Of a stretch of 64,000 nucleotides of DNA, positions 38,598 through 52,441 are shown piece by piece. The first letter of the stretch is position 1, and each line of letters starts with the position of its first letter. This DNA comes from Galbula dea (lineage: Eukaryota; Chordata; Aves; Piciformes; Galbulidae). Location of the stretch: the NCBI GenBank assembly GCA_013399015.1, contig VWZX01008606.1, positions 1,364,001 through 1,428,000 on the forward strand, in the 5' to 3' direction. A program made the position numbers and the translations under genes. The notes below the pieces were generated by a model. That model was not told the DNA's origin, did no database searches, and was given only the letters and a program-made list of their open reading frames with translations.

Positions 38598-41500
38598 TTA
38601 AAATAGGCTAAAGAAATATGAAAGCCATAGGTAAAGTGTTTGGCTGGAGTTCATACTTGGGATCAGTTTTGATATTATCAAACCTTGCAATTCAGATCCT
38701 CTTTTACTTCCAAAATATACAAAAAATGTATCTCTAGCTTATCCAAGATGGTACACTTTATATATCTAATGCTTAAGAAGAAATTTAGATGTGCCAGGCT
38801 GGACTGCAGTATGTGCAGTAAATGTTATTTACTGACAAATTTACTTCTCTGAAAGGAGTTAGTCATGCATTCATATATTGAACTGTTGGATCATCATGTA
38901 GAACACTGTTTGCAAAACATAGTGCTAAACATATTCATTTGCTGATCTCTGGTATCAGAATGTGTACAAAAAATAGTACTGGTGGTGACTTATCCAAAAT
39001 CCATCAGTGGTCTGAGAGAAGAAAATGCAAGCAGTGAGTTGTAAGCTGAAACTTCATTTTAAGGACAGAATTAAAACTACCTTGGATGATTGATAATTTC
39101 ACATGTGAGAGACTATTTTTCCAGCTGAAACATCTGTTACTAATCATTTTAATTAAATTAGGCAGTAACAGTGAATTGGAGTATTAGGGTGTTCTTTATG
39201 AGCCCTCACTTGCTGTATTGAAAAAAGAAATTCACTTGCATATGAAAATTGAAACTAATCATACAAATATTAGGGATGATTTTTGTCCCTCCAGTTTACA
39301 AGCAGTGCAACTTCATAGGCTTGTTTGAGAAATGCAGAGGGAAATCTAATCTAAACCAGCTTTCCTGCTTCTTCTTGCTTGTGTTGCAGCTTTTTTGCAA
39401 GCCATGGAAGGGTTTATTTGAGGACTTAGTGTAAAACCCTGGCAGAGTGAACTGGGTGCCAACTGTATGTGTGAATTCCACAATTGCATACCCTTTCCAT
39501 TTTTGCCATGTGGAAGCAGGTGCAAAGCATTGACAACAACTGGCTTCTGCTTTTGAGGGATACATTTGCCATCAAAATTGTTGCTTGCTTATTAGTATCA
39601 CTTGAAAATCTTTTGCTGTGGCTGTTCTAAATCTAGCCATATGGCCAAATCAACATCAATCTAATTTTAGTGCTTTTTTTCTATCAGTTCATAAACTGTA
39701 CAGGAAAAATAAAAGTTCTTTCTCAACCTATAAAAGAAGCCATTAAAAGCAATGAGATTGTAGCTGGAATTGAAAGGAGGAGACCTAGGCTGTATAATCA
39801 AACCCTTCCACATAAAATATATTGGGAAAGTTGAATGTGAAACTATCAATCTGCTCTTAATTTTCCTTTACCTTTCTTCTCACACTTTCTCTGAGTGTAT
39901 TGTAACTATTTAGATGGAAGTATTTTCATGCATTCAGTAAGTAATAATAAACTGCTTAGTGATCCTATTTTTTCTGCTTTTAGGATGATGGCTTTAAGTA
40001 CACTAGAACTTAATAGTCCCTGTAGTGCCTCTGTTTGCCAACACAGAAGTCTTATGCCATAGAAGCTGTCACTTTGTTTTGTTTCCTGAATGGATCTCTC
40101 AGGGACACACTACACCCAACTAGGAGTTTCCTTACAGTAATTTGCCTTTAGAGCTGCATTTCCATGTGCCCTGGGAAATGTTGGCATGGGATGTTCCTTT
40201 TGTCTCTCACTCCATTGCATGTACAACTAAAGTTTCTGTTACTTTTCTCTCTGTGCTGTTGACTTTTCATCTGTTTTAGTGGCTTGGCAGTTGCATTAGC
40301 CATTGGTCTTTTTGCATTTGGTCTTGATTATATGAGGATAATCTGATGTTGATTTTGCTGCTTGCCTGTGATGGCACTGCTCAAGTTTGTGTCACAGGAA
40401 GACTTTGGATGCTGCTGCTGTGTGTGAATCCAGCCTCCAAAGATCAGTTCATCCCTGGGAGCCCTGTTTCAGATGATGTCATCTTCTGCTTTTTATGTTG
40501 CTAGTACAGCTAACATTAACAGACACAGCTAACACCCTCAGTTTTTATAGTCAACTGGGCAGTAAATAATTGTAGGCTACTAAGGAACCTCTGATAAGAG
40601 AGATTCTTTTAATCTGTTTTGGGCTTGGCTGAAGTTTATCAGGCATGTCTTCAAGGTTTTCTCTTTGAGAAACGTGTTTAAGGCAGAGAAGGAAGTTGTG
40701 ACAACTGCATCACTCTGAATCTTGATAGAAGAGAACAGGAATGTTCAGGAAGGTAATTAAAGGATGGAATATGAGAGAAGCAGAATTGAAAGACAGCAGG
40801 GAAAGGTATTGGGAGGAACAGCCCCAAAAGAAATGATGTTCTTGCATTCACCAGCAGTACTGGCAAAGAAAAGTAGTGTGTGACACATACTCTGATTGTG
40901 GCAGTGTCACAAAAACTCCTCCCATTTTTAGACAGAGCCTTGAAGATGCTGATTGATTAGACCTTTTTTAACATTTTTTTAATTGTGTCTTAGCACAGGC
41001 CACCTGCCCTCATTGCCCTCATTAAAAAGCTTTAACACCCTCCTGAGAAAACCCCAAGATAGATGTTGGAACTGTATGCCTAAAACCTCCCAGTTTTATG
41101 ATGTGTTCTTTCAATTTTACAACTTTCAGTTCAGTGAGGGTTTACAATTCTATTCTGTGATGTTAAAATAAATTGGAAATTGCCTATGTCAGGTTTCCTG
41201 TTACTGAAAAAGTAGTAAATGAACCCAAGATGTAGCAGGTAGTTAATGAAACAGCTAATGCCTATACAGTATTTTATGAATTAGTAAATTGATATATCCT
41301 CAGGAGTCCCAAATCTCAGGTCACTGTAACTGCTGGGTTTGCAACTACCTGCATAATTTCCAATTGGAGGTCACTCACAGTTCCCTATAACATTCTCTAC
41401 AGTTATCCACTGTGACTGTTCTATATATTACTAACTTGAATGTTCTGAGGAAGAAAAAACACTTTCTAATTCATCAGTACACTCAGGTGATTCCTTTGTG

Positions 41501-44500
41501 GGTATGACACAGAGATTGCAGTCCATGTCTTGAGGCACCTGGTAAAAACAAACCATTTTGAAAGTCATCTTACATATTCTAGTATGATGCAGCCAAACAT
41601 TGCATCCTCAGCATCATGCTAAGTAGAGTGAGTCAAAAATAAATCCTTTGACAGGCACATAACAACATCTAATCATAACAGAGCCCAAGTCTTCTGCACT
41701 AGTGTATTAATTTCTTTAAGAATGATGTCATATTGTTTTCTTGTGTTGATGAAATGGAGCCCAAATTGGCAAGTAATGTGTCAACCTGAGCAATACTACT
41801 GTTCAGTGTACACAGTGGGAAGAGGAGACAAAATATGACCACTGTATAAAATTGCACTTCAGTATATTTTCACTATATTTTCCAGCTTTATAATTCAGCA
41901 TAAGGGTGTTAAGTTTCAGAAATGAAACCTTTGTAGGTTGTATTCTTTAGAGTAAGGGTCTGTTCCCTTCTCCTCCTGGGTTTTCTGAATCTGGTGGTGA
42001 TACTTCCTACATTTTAAAAGGCTTCTGTGCAGTCCTTTTCTTTGTGACCTTCCAGTTACTATTTCCCATTGTTGACTCCACTTCCCTGCTGTACCTCTCC
42101 TGTCTGTGGCCTGCTGGAATGCCTGGGGCTGTAAGGAGAAAGCCACTGTCAGGTTGTTCTGGGCCACAGGATGCAACATGCAGAGAGCAGTGCTCACAGC
42201 ACAGGTCCCAGTGCCTGATCCTGGGCTGCTGTACTGCCCTGAAAATAAAGGATTACTAGGGAGAAGTCATTAGTGACAAGACCCATTCCTGAAACTGTCA
42301 TATGAAGCTCAGCACCCTATATGAGATGAAGTGTCCTGAGATGATATTGCTTAGCAGATAAAGAGGAGGAAATGTGACTGCTCAATGTTCAGTGCTCCAG
42401 TAATACAAATAGTGTATAATCTGCTTTTGTGCTTAAACCTTTCATTGCCTGCATTTTATATATGTTCATCATCCTTGCAGTTTTCCTGCTTTGCATCCCA
42501 TGTGCATTTTGCTGGTTTCTGTAGTATTTTTCATGTGATATACCTGTTTTTTATGGAAGCCACTTATCCTTTGATGGTTGGCATTTCAGGGAAATCCTTC
42601 ATTGTTTTGTATTTAGTATTTTCTAGTGTTTACTATTAGGAGATCTATTTTTTTCCATATATATGCATGGCAGCAAGTATTGCATGGTAATAATTACATG
42701 GTAGCATTGCAGGTCTTCAGTCTGTAGTCTAGTGATCCAATACCATGTAGATCTGGGGTAGATTTTCATTGGTTCCCATTCCAAACACTGTTTCACAATT
42801 CCAGCTTTACAACAGATGAATACTTTGCAATTGCAATAAGAACTTTTTTCCCCCCCCTCTTATAAATTGCAGAGTTTGAATGGAGAGTTTTGTGGTGTGT
42901 GCTCGGTGTTCTCCTAAGTATGGCATTGTCACTAAATTTGGGCACCTGTACCCTTAACCTGGCTTATCTGTGAAGAAAGGAACTAAGTCTCAGTTTAAAA
43001 GGATTTGAAATGTTTTGTTTGCTACATAACTCTGAAAAAAAAATGTTTTAAAGCCATTGATTAAATCCTGCTTTACTGGTATTCTGAAAACTGCTACTGA
43101 AATAATCATGTTGTAGCAATGATGTAGCACTGTATGAAGAGACTGCAAGCAGACTTCCACGCTTTTGTTGTACATACCTTCCACTGCCAGCCTGGGCAAG
43201 TCAGAGGGGGGTTTTTAGGCAGGATACCTACAGCCACATGCAAGAATATATATTCTCCAATATATAAACTCTTGGCTTTAGTGAAGGACAACAGTCTGCA
43301 CAAGTGTTCAATCCCTTCTGTTAAAATTCAGTGATGAATCTGACCTCTAAAGCCTTGTTTTAACTGTCCAAAGTTGTTTTCCTCAGATTTTGAGGTATGA
43401 ATTACAGCTTGGCCCCAAGAGAAAGATTGGTTGAGCATGTTTCTTAAACAAAATATTTGAAGATATTTCCTTTTTGCTTCTTCATTCCAAGATCAGTCCT
43501 AAAGGCTCTTTGTTTCTCATTTTACCTAGACAAGATCCATTTCTTTTGAAACCTTTCAGGATTGCAGATATTTCCCAGTTGGGCAAAAAAATAAAGGGGT
43601 TTGGGTTTTTTATCACAGTGGATAAAGCCCTCAGCTCTGCTCTGGATACTCAATGAATCTTAACTGGAATATACAGTGAAATACTCCCCAGTCATGTGAG
43701 CCAACTGGCTTCAGGTTCTTGTCTGACTAATTGGGACCAGAACCTTGTGGTTACCACTTTGTCCTCTTAGGTAAATGCTCTTACAGCTGTGTTCTTGTTG
43801 TGGGTACTGCTCATATGCTTCTGTCCAAAGCTGTTCATGGATTTGTTAAAGAGGTCCAGAGAATCTTACACTCCTCAACATTTTTATTTCCCCAGCAGCA
43901 AAGTTTTATTCTGTCCTGCATCCTGTGCTGCTGTTGTAGGGACATGAGGATTTCTTTGGTTTGCATCAACAAGTCTCAGCTTTTGAGATACCTCCAGAAC
44001 ATACCAAGTTCATGAGTTTTCACACAGAAAAGCTGGCAGAAGGGTTTTATTGCCCAAAAATACTTAGCTTCTCAAATTATGTAGGCAGGGAAATGAAACA
44101 CAGTTTAGTATTAATATAGAGATTAAAATTTGTGTACTGTGAGCTGCTACTGGCAGAAGATTTTAAGGAAATAAGGAAATGTTCTTTAAATATTGGTGGG
44201 ATAGAAAAGGTAGGTGTTTCCTGGTTTGGAGAAGGAAAATTCTGACCTGGGCTTTAGCCACCAGAGTTAACTCTTCTCCCCAGATATGTGCTGACCTGCT
44301 AATTTACAGAGGAGATAATGCTAATGTGTCAATGGATTTTAGACCTTTGTCAGTGCATCTGACACAGCTGCTTTTGGGAAGATGCCTGTCTTCAGTTTAT
44401 GTGGTGTAATTACCAAGGAGCATGTCTTCATTCCAGTTAATACTGGGTTACCTCTTCCTGTGGTATAGTTGTAGATTTTGTTGTAAAATGTTCTCAGGTT

Positions 44501-44646
44501 CTGTATCTTGTGTAACTCTAGCACTGACCAGCAAGTGGCTGACAAATATTTTGATGTTTGAAATGTGTTTTGTTATTTCTTCTCTCCCTGACCATACCAC
44601 GTTCTGCTCCTCAGAATGTTTTCTCTTTTCTGTGATTCCTTTTCAG

Positions 44647-44871
44647 CTGCTGCACATAAAGTGTGATAATGATGAACATATGTTTCAAAGACCCTCTACT
44701 TTTTTCTGGTGTAACAATGAGGATTCACCTCCTTGTTTAGATATCTCTTCCATTACGCTTACTCCTAGGAGTTCTCCTGACTCTAGACTACCAGCTGGAT
44801 TGTTAATACCACCACCTTCAAAGAGTGGTCTTCCAAAGCCAACCAGTGAATACAGCTGCCCAAGACCTCGT
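44647..44871 (+). CDS. Candidate alternative cassette exon of GULP1 (Pro/Ser-rich, 75 codons)
   Basis: Seen directly: a pyrimidine-rich run from about 44605 ends in ttttcag at 44640-44646, followed by 225 nt without a stop, then a possible donor gtaatc at 44872. The length is exactly 75 codons and the frame is phase 0 at both ends, matching the exons ending at 33512 and starting at 47525. Inclusion would therefore insert 75 residues into the linker without a frameshift. The peptide starts LLHIKCDNDE, has an acidic and Ser/Thr-rich middle (SPPCLDISSITLTPRSSP) and a proline-rich end with PxxP spacing (IPPPSKSGLPKP). That character suits the GULP1 linker. The donor lacks G at +5 and is weak. An alternative donor at 44941 (gtattg) also keeps phase. 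Unspliced, the frame runs to a TGA at 44971-44973, so a terminal exon is another option. Function is inferred only. Confidence 0.4.
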
Positions 44872-46227
44872 GTAATCCTGCTCAGCAAAAGCTTTTGCAG
44901 TTGTTTTGGCTTTCTTTTGTTCTCTCTTGTGTGTGACCTGGTATTGAACACGTGCATTTTGTACAGTGGTTGAAGGGCAGAGCAGATGTTAGCTTAGAGT
45001 CTCTAGGGATACTCTTAAAAGACAGAATTTGTGAAGATTTACTCTTATTTCTACATAACTTGTTCTCTCCAACCCCCAAAACATAAATTCTTACTTTCCC
45101 AGCCTGTTTAAATTTGTCCATTAATTAATTACCTCTCTCTTATCTCTCAGTCTTCTGTTACAGTTCTTCAATTTAAAACAAACAGTTTTGAAGGTCCAAC
45201 TTCCAGGGCTTCTCTCCCCTGTGAATTAAAAGAAAAGCAATCAGCCATTAAATACCTTTTAGCATACTTGGTGAAAACTCTGTGCAAAATGAAGGTTAAA
45301 AATTGTTCTGAAATAGAAAATGGGCATATTGCCTGCTTTTTCACAGCAATATGCTTATCCTCTCAACTCTTCTTCCATTTACAAGTAACATTTGGCTGTA
45401 TTTGGCAAACATCCTGGCTTCCTGCATGTGTTTACTAAATAAAAGTGCTTCTTGTGCTCATATGTATTCAAAACATACATTTCTTAAAATGACTGAAGTA
45501 TGGTTTTGCCTAAACAAGTTGTATCACAGTGGCCAGGAACTGCAACAAAGTGGCACAGAGAAAGGAAATGGCAGGGTAAAGTTTGGGTTTGCCTTTTTTT
45601 TGCCTAAAAGATTCATTTAAGACTAAACAGAAATACTCTTTGTTTATTTAGCTTCCAGGCAGCCATAACCACTTAGCAAATAAGGAGTATTTACATTAGC
45701 ATTTACTATGTGCAGGACATTCCAGGATTATCCATCAGTGGTGATGGGAAATGTAGGTTAATATGTGGTATGGGGCATTAAAACTTGGTCCCACCTTCCT
45801 GATGCAGAGAAAAACCTATCTTCAGTCAGAGAGGGGTTTGTTTATCTCAAGAAAGAGATATCAAATTATTCTGTGTTTACTTTGAGTCAAGCACACCCAT
45901 TGCTCTGCTTTGAGTGGGAACAGATGACATCCAGCAGTCTCCCTGACTTAAATGATCCTGGTGCTCTGACTGCACAAAGACACCAGGAGGTTAATGCAGG
46001 GTAACAAGAGCCTATTGTGTCTGAACACTATGCACTGACATTTTTGCACAACAGTTGAGCTTTGCAATTGCAATGCTAACTTATGCTGAGCTCAGGAAGA
46101 GTGTAGAAATGATCTTTAAAAATTATTTGAGGAAGTTAATTCAGCTGTGGGCTTGCCAGGGAATAACATGACTGAGAGAATATTTGGTTTGAATGGAAGA
46201 ACAAGCAAAAAAGCAGCATGTTAAATG

Positions 46228-46263
46228 TGGTTTATTATTTTTATTATTTATTATTATTATTTT
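46228..46263. repeat. ATT-type microsatellite
   Basis: Runs of tta/att repeats (tttattatttattattatta) with slight interruptions. Confidence 0.8.
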
Positions 46264-47524
46264 ACCTTTTTTTTTAGATACTGAACAGTTAAGAGATATC
46301 TTAATCCAAACTTTAAAAATGAGTTCAAAACTCTTTAAGAAAAGGAAATTAAGGACCTCAGGGTCTAGTTTTCTCTTTTAGTAGTGTATTCAGTGAAAGA
46401 CTGTGGATCAATATCCTTTCCTTCTCAGAGAGAAACAGAGATAGTTCAGGGCTACTTAGAGCCTTGGCTGAGATATATGTGGCTGTCAGAGAGCAGCTTC
46501 AGTTGCTGCAGCAGAGGCACTAAAGAAAGTAGCATCCCAAAAGAAGCTTTAGCTTCATGAAACTCACATGGACCAGCAATGCTCTTTAATACACAGGTTG
46601 TAGAGGGTTTGTACTGAGTAATAGCATTAATGGGCAAACTAGTTTTGCATCTGTATTTTGCCTTCAGCTTGTCAATCTCAGTTTTAATCTATTTCAGCAT
46701 CATTCTGGCTTTGGTGTTCAGTTTATTCTAAGGTGACTGTGCCTCAGTTGTTGTGTCCCAAAGTAGTGGGACTGATGGGAGGAGGAATAAATCATTTAAA
46801 GATAAATATGGCTCTAGAACCAGAGTAATTGTTGGATTTGGAGTTCCTTTGCTTATCCAATATGTCTTTTGAAACCTTCCAAATTCCTGGGCCTTACTAA
46901 TGAAATCTCCCCTATTTCACATTCAAGGATGAGAGGTTTTATTTCAGATGTTAATATTCAGTGTATTACATGTCTAGGTGGTTACTTATCAAAAGGCATA
47001 TTTGAAGCCTTGATTACACCAGCATTTTTTAGGTTGTCAAGTAAGTGGATCATGTAAGGAAGAACTAGGAAATGAGGAATATGTAGGAGCCTTGGATGGA
47101 CAGGGAAGGACATCAANCTACTTGTTCTGTGCAATCCAGAGTGTAGAATATTGTTGTTGCAGCCTTACCTTACCAGGGTCTTGTGAGCATTGTGTGTATC
47201 CTTAATTCTGCAAGAGAGAACTGCTCCTCACCAGCTTTTTCAGGTTGAACTGTGTTATGTTTCTGGCTATACCAGATGGACTCAACATGGGAAAATTACA
47301 ATGCTGCTGCTGCTTATGGATTGGAGAGTTTTAGCATGTTTCAGACTCTGAACTGCAAATGCCATTTGCTTGGTGTCAGGGGCTGGGTTTTGCATGCTGA
47401 TGATTATTTTTACCTTTTTTTTGTTATTTTTGAATGTGGCTTTTATCTGCATGCTGAAAAATTCAGTGTTGTGATCTTTCTTCCTGTGAAATGATTGCCC
47501 TAATATTTATTGTCCTTATTGTAG

Positions 47525-47663
47525 GCAGGCAGTGTGACACCTAAATCACCCTCCACTGACATCTTTGATATGGTTCCCTTTTCTCCCATATCCCCTCAAT
47601 CATCAACACCTACTGGCAATGGTACACAGCCTCCTCCAGTACCCAGTAGATCTACAGAGATCA
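47525..47663 (+). CDS. GULP1: GULP1 coding exon, Pro/Ser-rich linker (residues 204-249 plus first base of codon 250)
   Basis: The exon is 139 nt, entering in phase 0 and leaving in phase 1 (ATC then A). It begins AGSVTPKSPSTDIFDMVPFS and ends PPPVPSRSTEI. It carries the SP/TP-rich linker and the proline-rich PPPVPSR stretch, a plausible SH3-binding site. The acceptor is ttattgtag at 47516-47524; the donor is gtaag at 47664. This is the most divergent exon: several Val/Met/Ile, Pro/His and Gly/Ala type changes from the mammalian protein as I recall it, as expected for a disordered linker. Confidence 0.96.
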
Positions 47664-50600
47664 GTAAGTTTTGGAACAACTGACCTATTTTTTTTCCTTA
47701 CATTATTTTTTAATAAGCCTCTGTAAAAGACTTGTGTACATTTTGCATGAAAAGCCAAATAACAGCTTTTGTCAGTCACCTTCAATGATGCCATTTCATT
47801 TTTATACCACCTTCCCAAAGTTGTCAATGTTGCTGCCAGGTTCCATTATCAGCTCAGTTTATTTACCTGCTGAAACTATTCTGTAGACCAGTTTGAAGGA
47901 GTTTGGTTGGGGAGTTTAACTTGGCTTTTCTTTTACAGTATCTTTTTTATACTGCAAGAAATACTTTTAACTTCCTGTAAGTTCTTTCCTTGTCAAGCCA
48001 CAGTTGTAGCATCTAAGTCCTACATTTCAGAGGAAGACATGTATGGAGTAAGTATGGTGATGATGATGCAGAAGAGAGAGGTGAAGAAAGCCCTCAAGAT
48101 ACAGACTGTCTTGGAATGCTGTTTTTAATACTACTTGCCATATCATCTACAGCTTTGGTTTTCAGTTATAGTTGATGAACCTCCCCAGATCTGTGAACCA
48201 CTCCTAAAAGATCTTCCAAAGATGATTTAAAGTGGCAATTTTGTTTTCCAGAGCTTTGAAAGCAGCCTAGGGTAAGGTTCCTGGCTTCACTGGAAGTCTT
48301 TTAGGAGACCACAGAGTATTTTCACTAGCTGTGGAAATCCCTTGGGGGAGAGAAGAGCAGAGTACACACAGAGTGTGTTAAGAGGCTGTAGAAATGCTAG
48401 TCTGTGCACAGTATCTTCTCTTCTTGATGCCTGTTTTAGTATGGATAAAGAACATTAATGTTACTGCCTGCCACCATATCAAACCATATTTGAAGAGTTT
48501 CTGCCTGTTCTGGGGAATGCTGCTAATAGGTAGAGTTTTCAGGTATGAATGAGAGCTGTGCACAACTGTGCATTGTAAAACTCAAGTCAGTGAATGTCTT
48601 CCCCAATGCCATACTTCCAGTTCCATTGCTGGGATAATTCAAAAGACACTTCCTCCAAGAGCTCCTTTTGTCTTTTCAAATTTGTTCCTCTAAAACTACA
48701 GACAATGCCATAAAATCAATCTCCAAATGCAGCTTCAAAAATAATAATTTGAATTACAGGATCAGAAGTTCCTTTTTTTTGTTGTTTGGGGTTTTTTTAG
48801 CTATTGTCCTACTTCAGTTTTGTTGAAATTGTGGCTAGAAATCTTGCAGGAATCAGCACTCAGTGCTGAATGAGCTTGAAAATTCCAGCACTGTGCATTT
48901 TGTCATCTAGAAAATACTGTAAATAAGTGGCTTATTCAGTCATATGTTCTGTTGAAAGTAGTTACCTTCTACATTTCATTCATTTGCAGTAAATTAATGT
49001 AGTTCAGAGACTTGGCAGTCAGTGTCTGAATTCTCTGTGCTGCTCAGTGTGCTCTGTGCTGTGGAGGGAGATTGCAGAAATACTTAGTGGTCTTTATGAT
49101 TTTGGTCCCTTCTCTTTCAGTCTACATCATGGTACTTTATATGTTGAGAATTGTGGCATTCATCAGCTGTCAGCACAGTTGGGCATATTTCAAGAGTGTA
49201 ATTTGAAACAGAAGAGGAAAGTTTTGTAATCAAACAAGGACTTACTGTTTCAGATGAGAAAGTTCAGATCCCATAAGAACCCCATTCAAGCTGTCTAATG
49301 TTCCAGTACTCTAATATAATGTACAGTAATAGGTTGGTTTATATGGTGTTATTGCTGCCAGTGGCATTTCTTTCTCCAATACAAGTGAGGGAGGTGACAA
49401 GTAAGAAGAGCTGATGTTTGGAGTCTGAAGTCATCTTTTCATGGTCTTATTTCTACTTTCTACTGCACTTGAGTGGGTTTTTTTCCATCATTTTGTATGA
49501 AATTACAGGGTGATTTTGTTGGATTCTGTCATTTTTGTAACTTTCACCTTTATCATGTTCAGCAGTAAACAAGGAGAAAGGCCAAGTGTCAACCTCAGTT
49601 GCTCCATTTCTCTAGGTGAGGTTCCTCTGCCTGTTACCTAGGGAGTAGATTTCTTGACATTCTTACTCAGCAATACACCAACATAGCTTCTCAGTAAATG
49701 TCTGCTCACTACTGGGTATGTCAGTGGCAGCAAGCAGATTGGTTTCACCTACTTAGAGGAGAAAATGGCATGATGTTTGGATAGGATGTTGCAGATTTGA
49801 GTAAGAGATTGCAAATGTTCTTGTGAGTTATCTTTAAAGAGCAGAATTTATTTTTAATTAAAGGTTTGTTTAGTATCTGCTAATTTGGAGTTTAGGATGC
49901 AGGTTGCTTGTCCTGAATGTCAGACAGATGACAGAAACAAGAATTTATTACCTGTTCATGTCTTTCTGTGGTTTGAGTTGCAGGTGCAGAACTTCAGCAT
50001 TTTAGGGCTTTTGAGTTTTGATTTCCCAAGCTGTGAGTTTATTCTCCATCTAGATAGGAATGGGGAAGGAAAAGGAACTTCTGTGTGGTGTTTGAAAGGA
50101 TCATTTTCAAAGGTTTCCTGCTTGCTGAGTATTGGAGAAAGAAATGCCTCCCCATGGTACAGTTATTTTGGGGAGTGTGCCAGGCAAGATAGTCTTCTTA
50201 TGGTTAATCTTCATGCAAATACTCTAGCCTGAAATAAAAAATTACTGATTTATCCCATTGCTGCTAAAAAGGAGCCCCCCCTCTGAACAGTGGAGTGAAC
50301 ACTGGCAGATAAGCTTATGGAGATCCCATGCAGTGACTACCTTAGTATTTGTCCAATTTCCACATGTTCTTCAGCTTATTCTGTTCAAAAGAAAGATACT
50401 GATGATGCCTTTGAAAATATTTCATGGAACTTTATCCCTCCTTGACTCTTAGCAATGCAATATCTCACATAACAGACATATTTTAAATGCAGAAAAGCTT
50501 TTGTACTATGGATGTTTTCAGCTGGTGATCCTTCACCTGAAGGCAGGTGACATTAAAAGAGCTAAAACTTCTGCTCTTCTCCTGCTAATGAGCTCAGAAA

Positions 50601-52441
50601 TGCTGCCATTAAGAAAAGGCCAATAATAAGGAATGAGTGAGAGGAATATCCAGCCTGATGGACAAAGTAACTGCTTGCAAAAGTAGTGCTAAGTGGTATT
50701 TCAGTACTAAGAAATGCAGGAGTTGTGTTCTGTACTGGTTTTTTTTTTTCCCTAAAAGAAGTTCCTTGAATGTTTGATGAGGCTTGGTGTTGAAACTGGC
50801 TGCTTTTAACTGTCTGACCACCCAGAAAGCTGTGAGCCCTTTTTGAGGGTGAAAAGAAAAAAGTTGAAAGAAGATAGAACTACATAACAAACAAATAGAT
50901 TTAAGAGGAGCATAATGCATAATCACTTTTTGCCCAGTAGAAGTTAGTTTTGAAAATGAAAAGCTGCTGCACATCTGAAGGTTACATAGTAGGAGCATCA
51001 GAGCACATAAGGACACTGGCTATACTGGAGCCAGACCCATTTTGGCTGTGAAAGAGGCAAGGGAGAAGGCAGATCCTAATTTTGACATCAGATTGTCCAG
51101 TTAAAGTTTCTTTTGCATGCAGGTGGTCTGCCTCTGCCAGGAAAGGCTGGATTTTATTTTGGCTCAAGTGGCTTTTGGAATAAGTCTCTCCAGTCTGGGC
51201 CATCTCCTGCTCCCATGTGACAGTTTGTAGCTCTTTAGCCACAGTTTTTGAAATGGGTAATTAATCAAGTTCCTGCTTGTTTCTCTGCTTTGTTAGGGGA
51301 GTGAGTGCTGGCAGCTGCTACCTATTTAAAAATGCTTCTCCTGCAGCCTGATAACACCTAATTGATCAGGTCAAAACCCACAGGGACTGACATGCACAAT
51401 AAATGTTAAAGAGCTTAGACAAGTACAGGTCTAGAGTTGTGACTCCAGGGATGCCAAGATAAAGACATCTCTTTAGCTACAGGCATGTCCTTGAGCATTG
51501 ACAACAGGACTGGTAAGGCTGCAATATGGGATTTTTCTGTCAAGTAGTCAGTTGTCAGCTTCCATATCTTGGATGTTAAGGGAACAATTTTGTGCTTAAC
51601 CACAAGACTAACAAGTCATGTCAGAGATGCTAGTAGCCCCTTTTATTCTTTATGCAAACATTGTTTTATCTATCATCTTCTTGCTGGACAGCCATGAAAG
51701 TTAGGAGATAGGGTAACAAAACAAAACCCCTCACCACTGGAAAACATGCTACAGTTAAGACAAAGTGTGAAACTATGGTATTGAGAGAAACTTGCAGTCA
51801 TTCTATTTATGGTTGTAGATTTAGTGGAATTTTAGGGTTAGTGACCCTAGATTTGAAACCAAGTAGTTGTAGTTCCTTACAGCTGTGCACTGAGAAGCTC
51901 TGTCAAATGAAGGTCTTACCTCCTGTGAGTAAGAGTAGTTGCTTGTCTTTACAAAACCCTCCTTAACCTGATGGTGAGAAGTGGCAGATGAGGGACATGA
52001 AGGCTACTTTGTTTGCAAGGATATGTTTTTGGCATAATGTGAAGTTTTAATAGAACAACTGCTCTCCAGTTGTTCCCTCCTCATCTGTGAAACTCTTTCT
52101 GCACATCAAGTCCAGAGCACACTTAGGTAGGAGATGCCCTCCTCAAAGTGCAACTTCTTCTCCTTGGATCCCTAAAATTCCTCTAGAAGCCACAAGCAGA
52201 AATGAAGGCTAAGGAGAGGCTTAAACAGAAGTTGGTGGTTTACTTTGGTGGGGAGTGGGGGGAACCCAACCCTAATCAAGAGCTAGCTTTCAAATTTGGA
52301 TGTTAAAGGTCGTGGTTCATCACTTGCATGTCTGAAGGTGCTATTAGTCAGCTTGTAAGGAGTTAGAGGCTGACTTTTTCAAAGCACTGTTGCTGTAGGC
52401 CATGCCTTTTCTGTCAGTGACTCACTTTTCTGTTGTTCCAG
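47664..52441 (+). other. GULP1: GULP1 intron, about 4.8 kb
   Basis: The intron runs from gtaagt to a pyrimidine-rich acceptor ending gttccag. No interspersed repeat was recognised. Two ORFs over 100 codons (49885-50232 plus, 50609-51016 minus) have no recognisable domain and are treated as chance. Confidence 0.9.

Larger units (their letters stand above)
33513..47524 (+). other. GULP1: GULP1 largest intron, about 14 kb
   Basis: The intron runs from gtaagt to ttattgtag. It contains three CR1 pieces (34611-34663 minus, 35231-35352 plus, 37764-38597 plus with an internal duplication), an ATT-rich microsatellite (46228-46263) and one N base (47117). It also contains the exon-like open segment at 44647-44871, listed separately. 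I see nothing specific in 33513-34610, 35353-37763, 38598-44646 or 44872-46227. A few ORFs over 100 codons here lack splice context or recognisable content. Confidence 0.88.

Noticed and set aside
48031..48047. 17-nt microexon-like segment with CAG acceptor and gtaagt donor
   Set aside because: Inclusion would shift the frame and bring an early stop in the next exon; the upstream pyrimidine tract is poor. Likely a pseudo-exon.
49885..50232. Plus-strand ORF of 115 codons in a GULP1 intron
   Set aside because: No acceptor/donor pair in a suitable phase was seen and the composition is not linker-like or domain-like.
50609..51016. Minus-strand ORF of 135 codons
   Set aside because: No recognisable domain and no supporting signals; expected by chance in AT-leaning DNA of this size.
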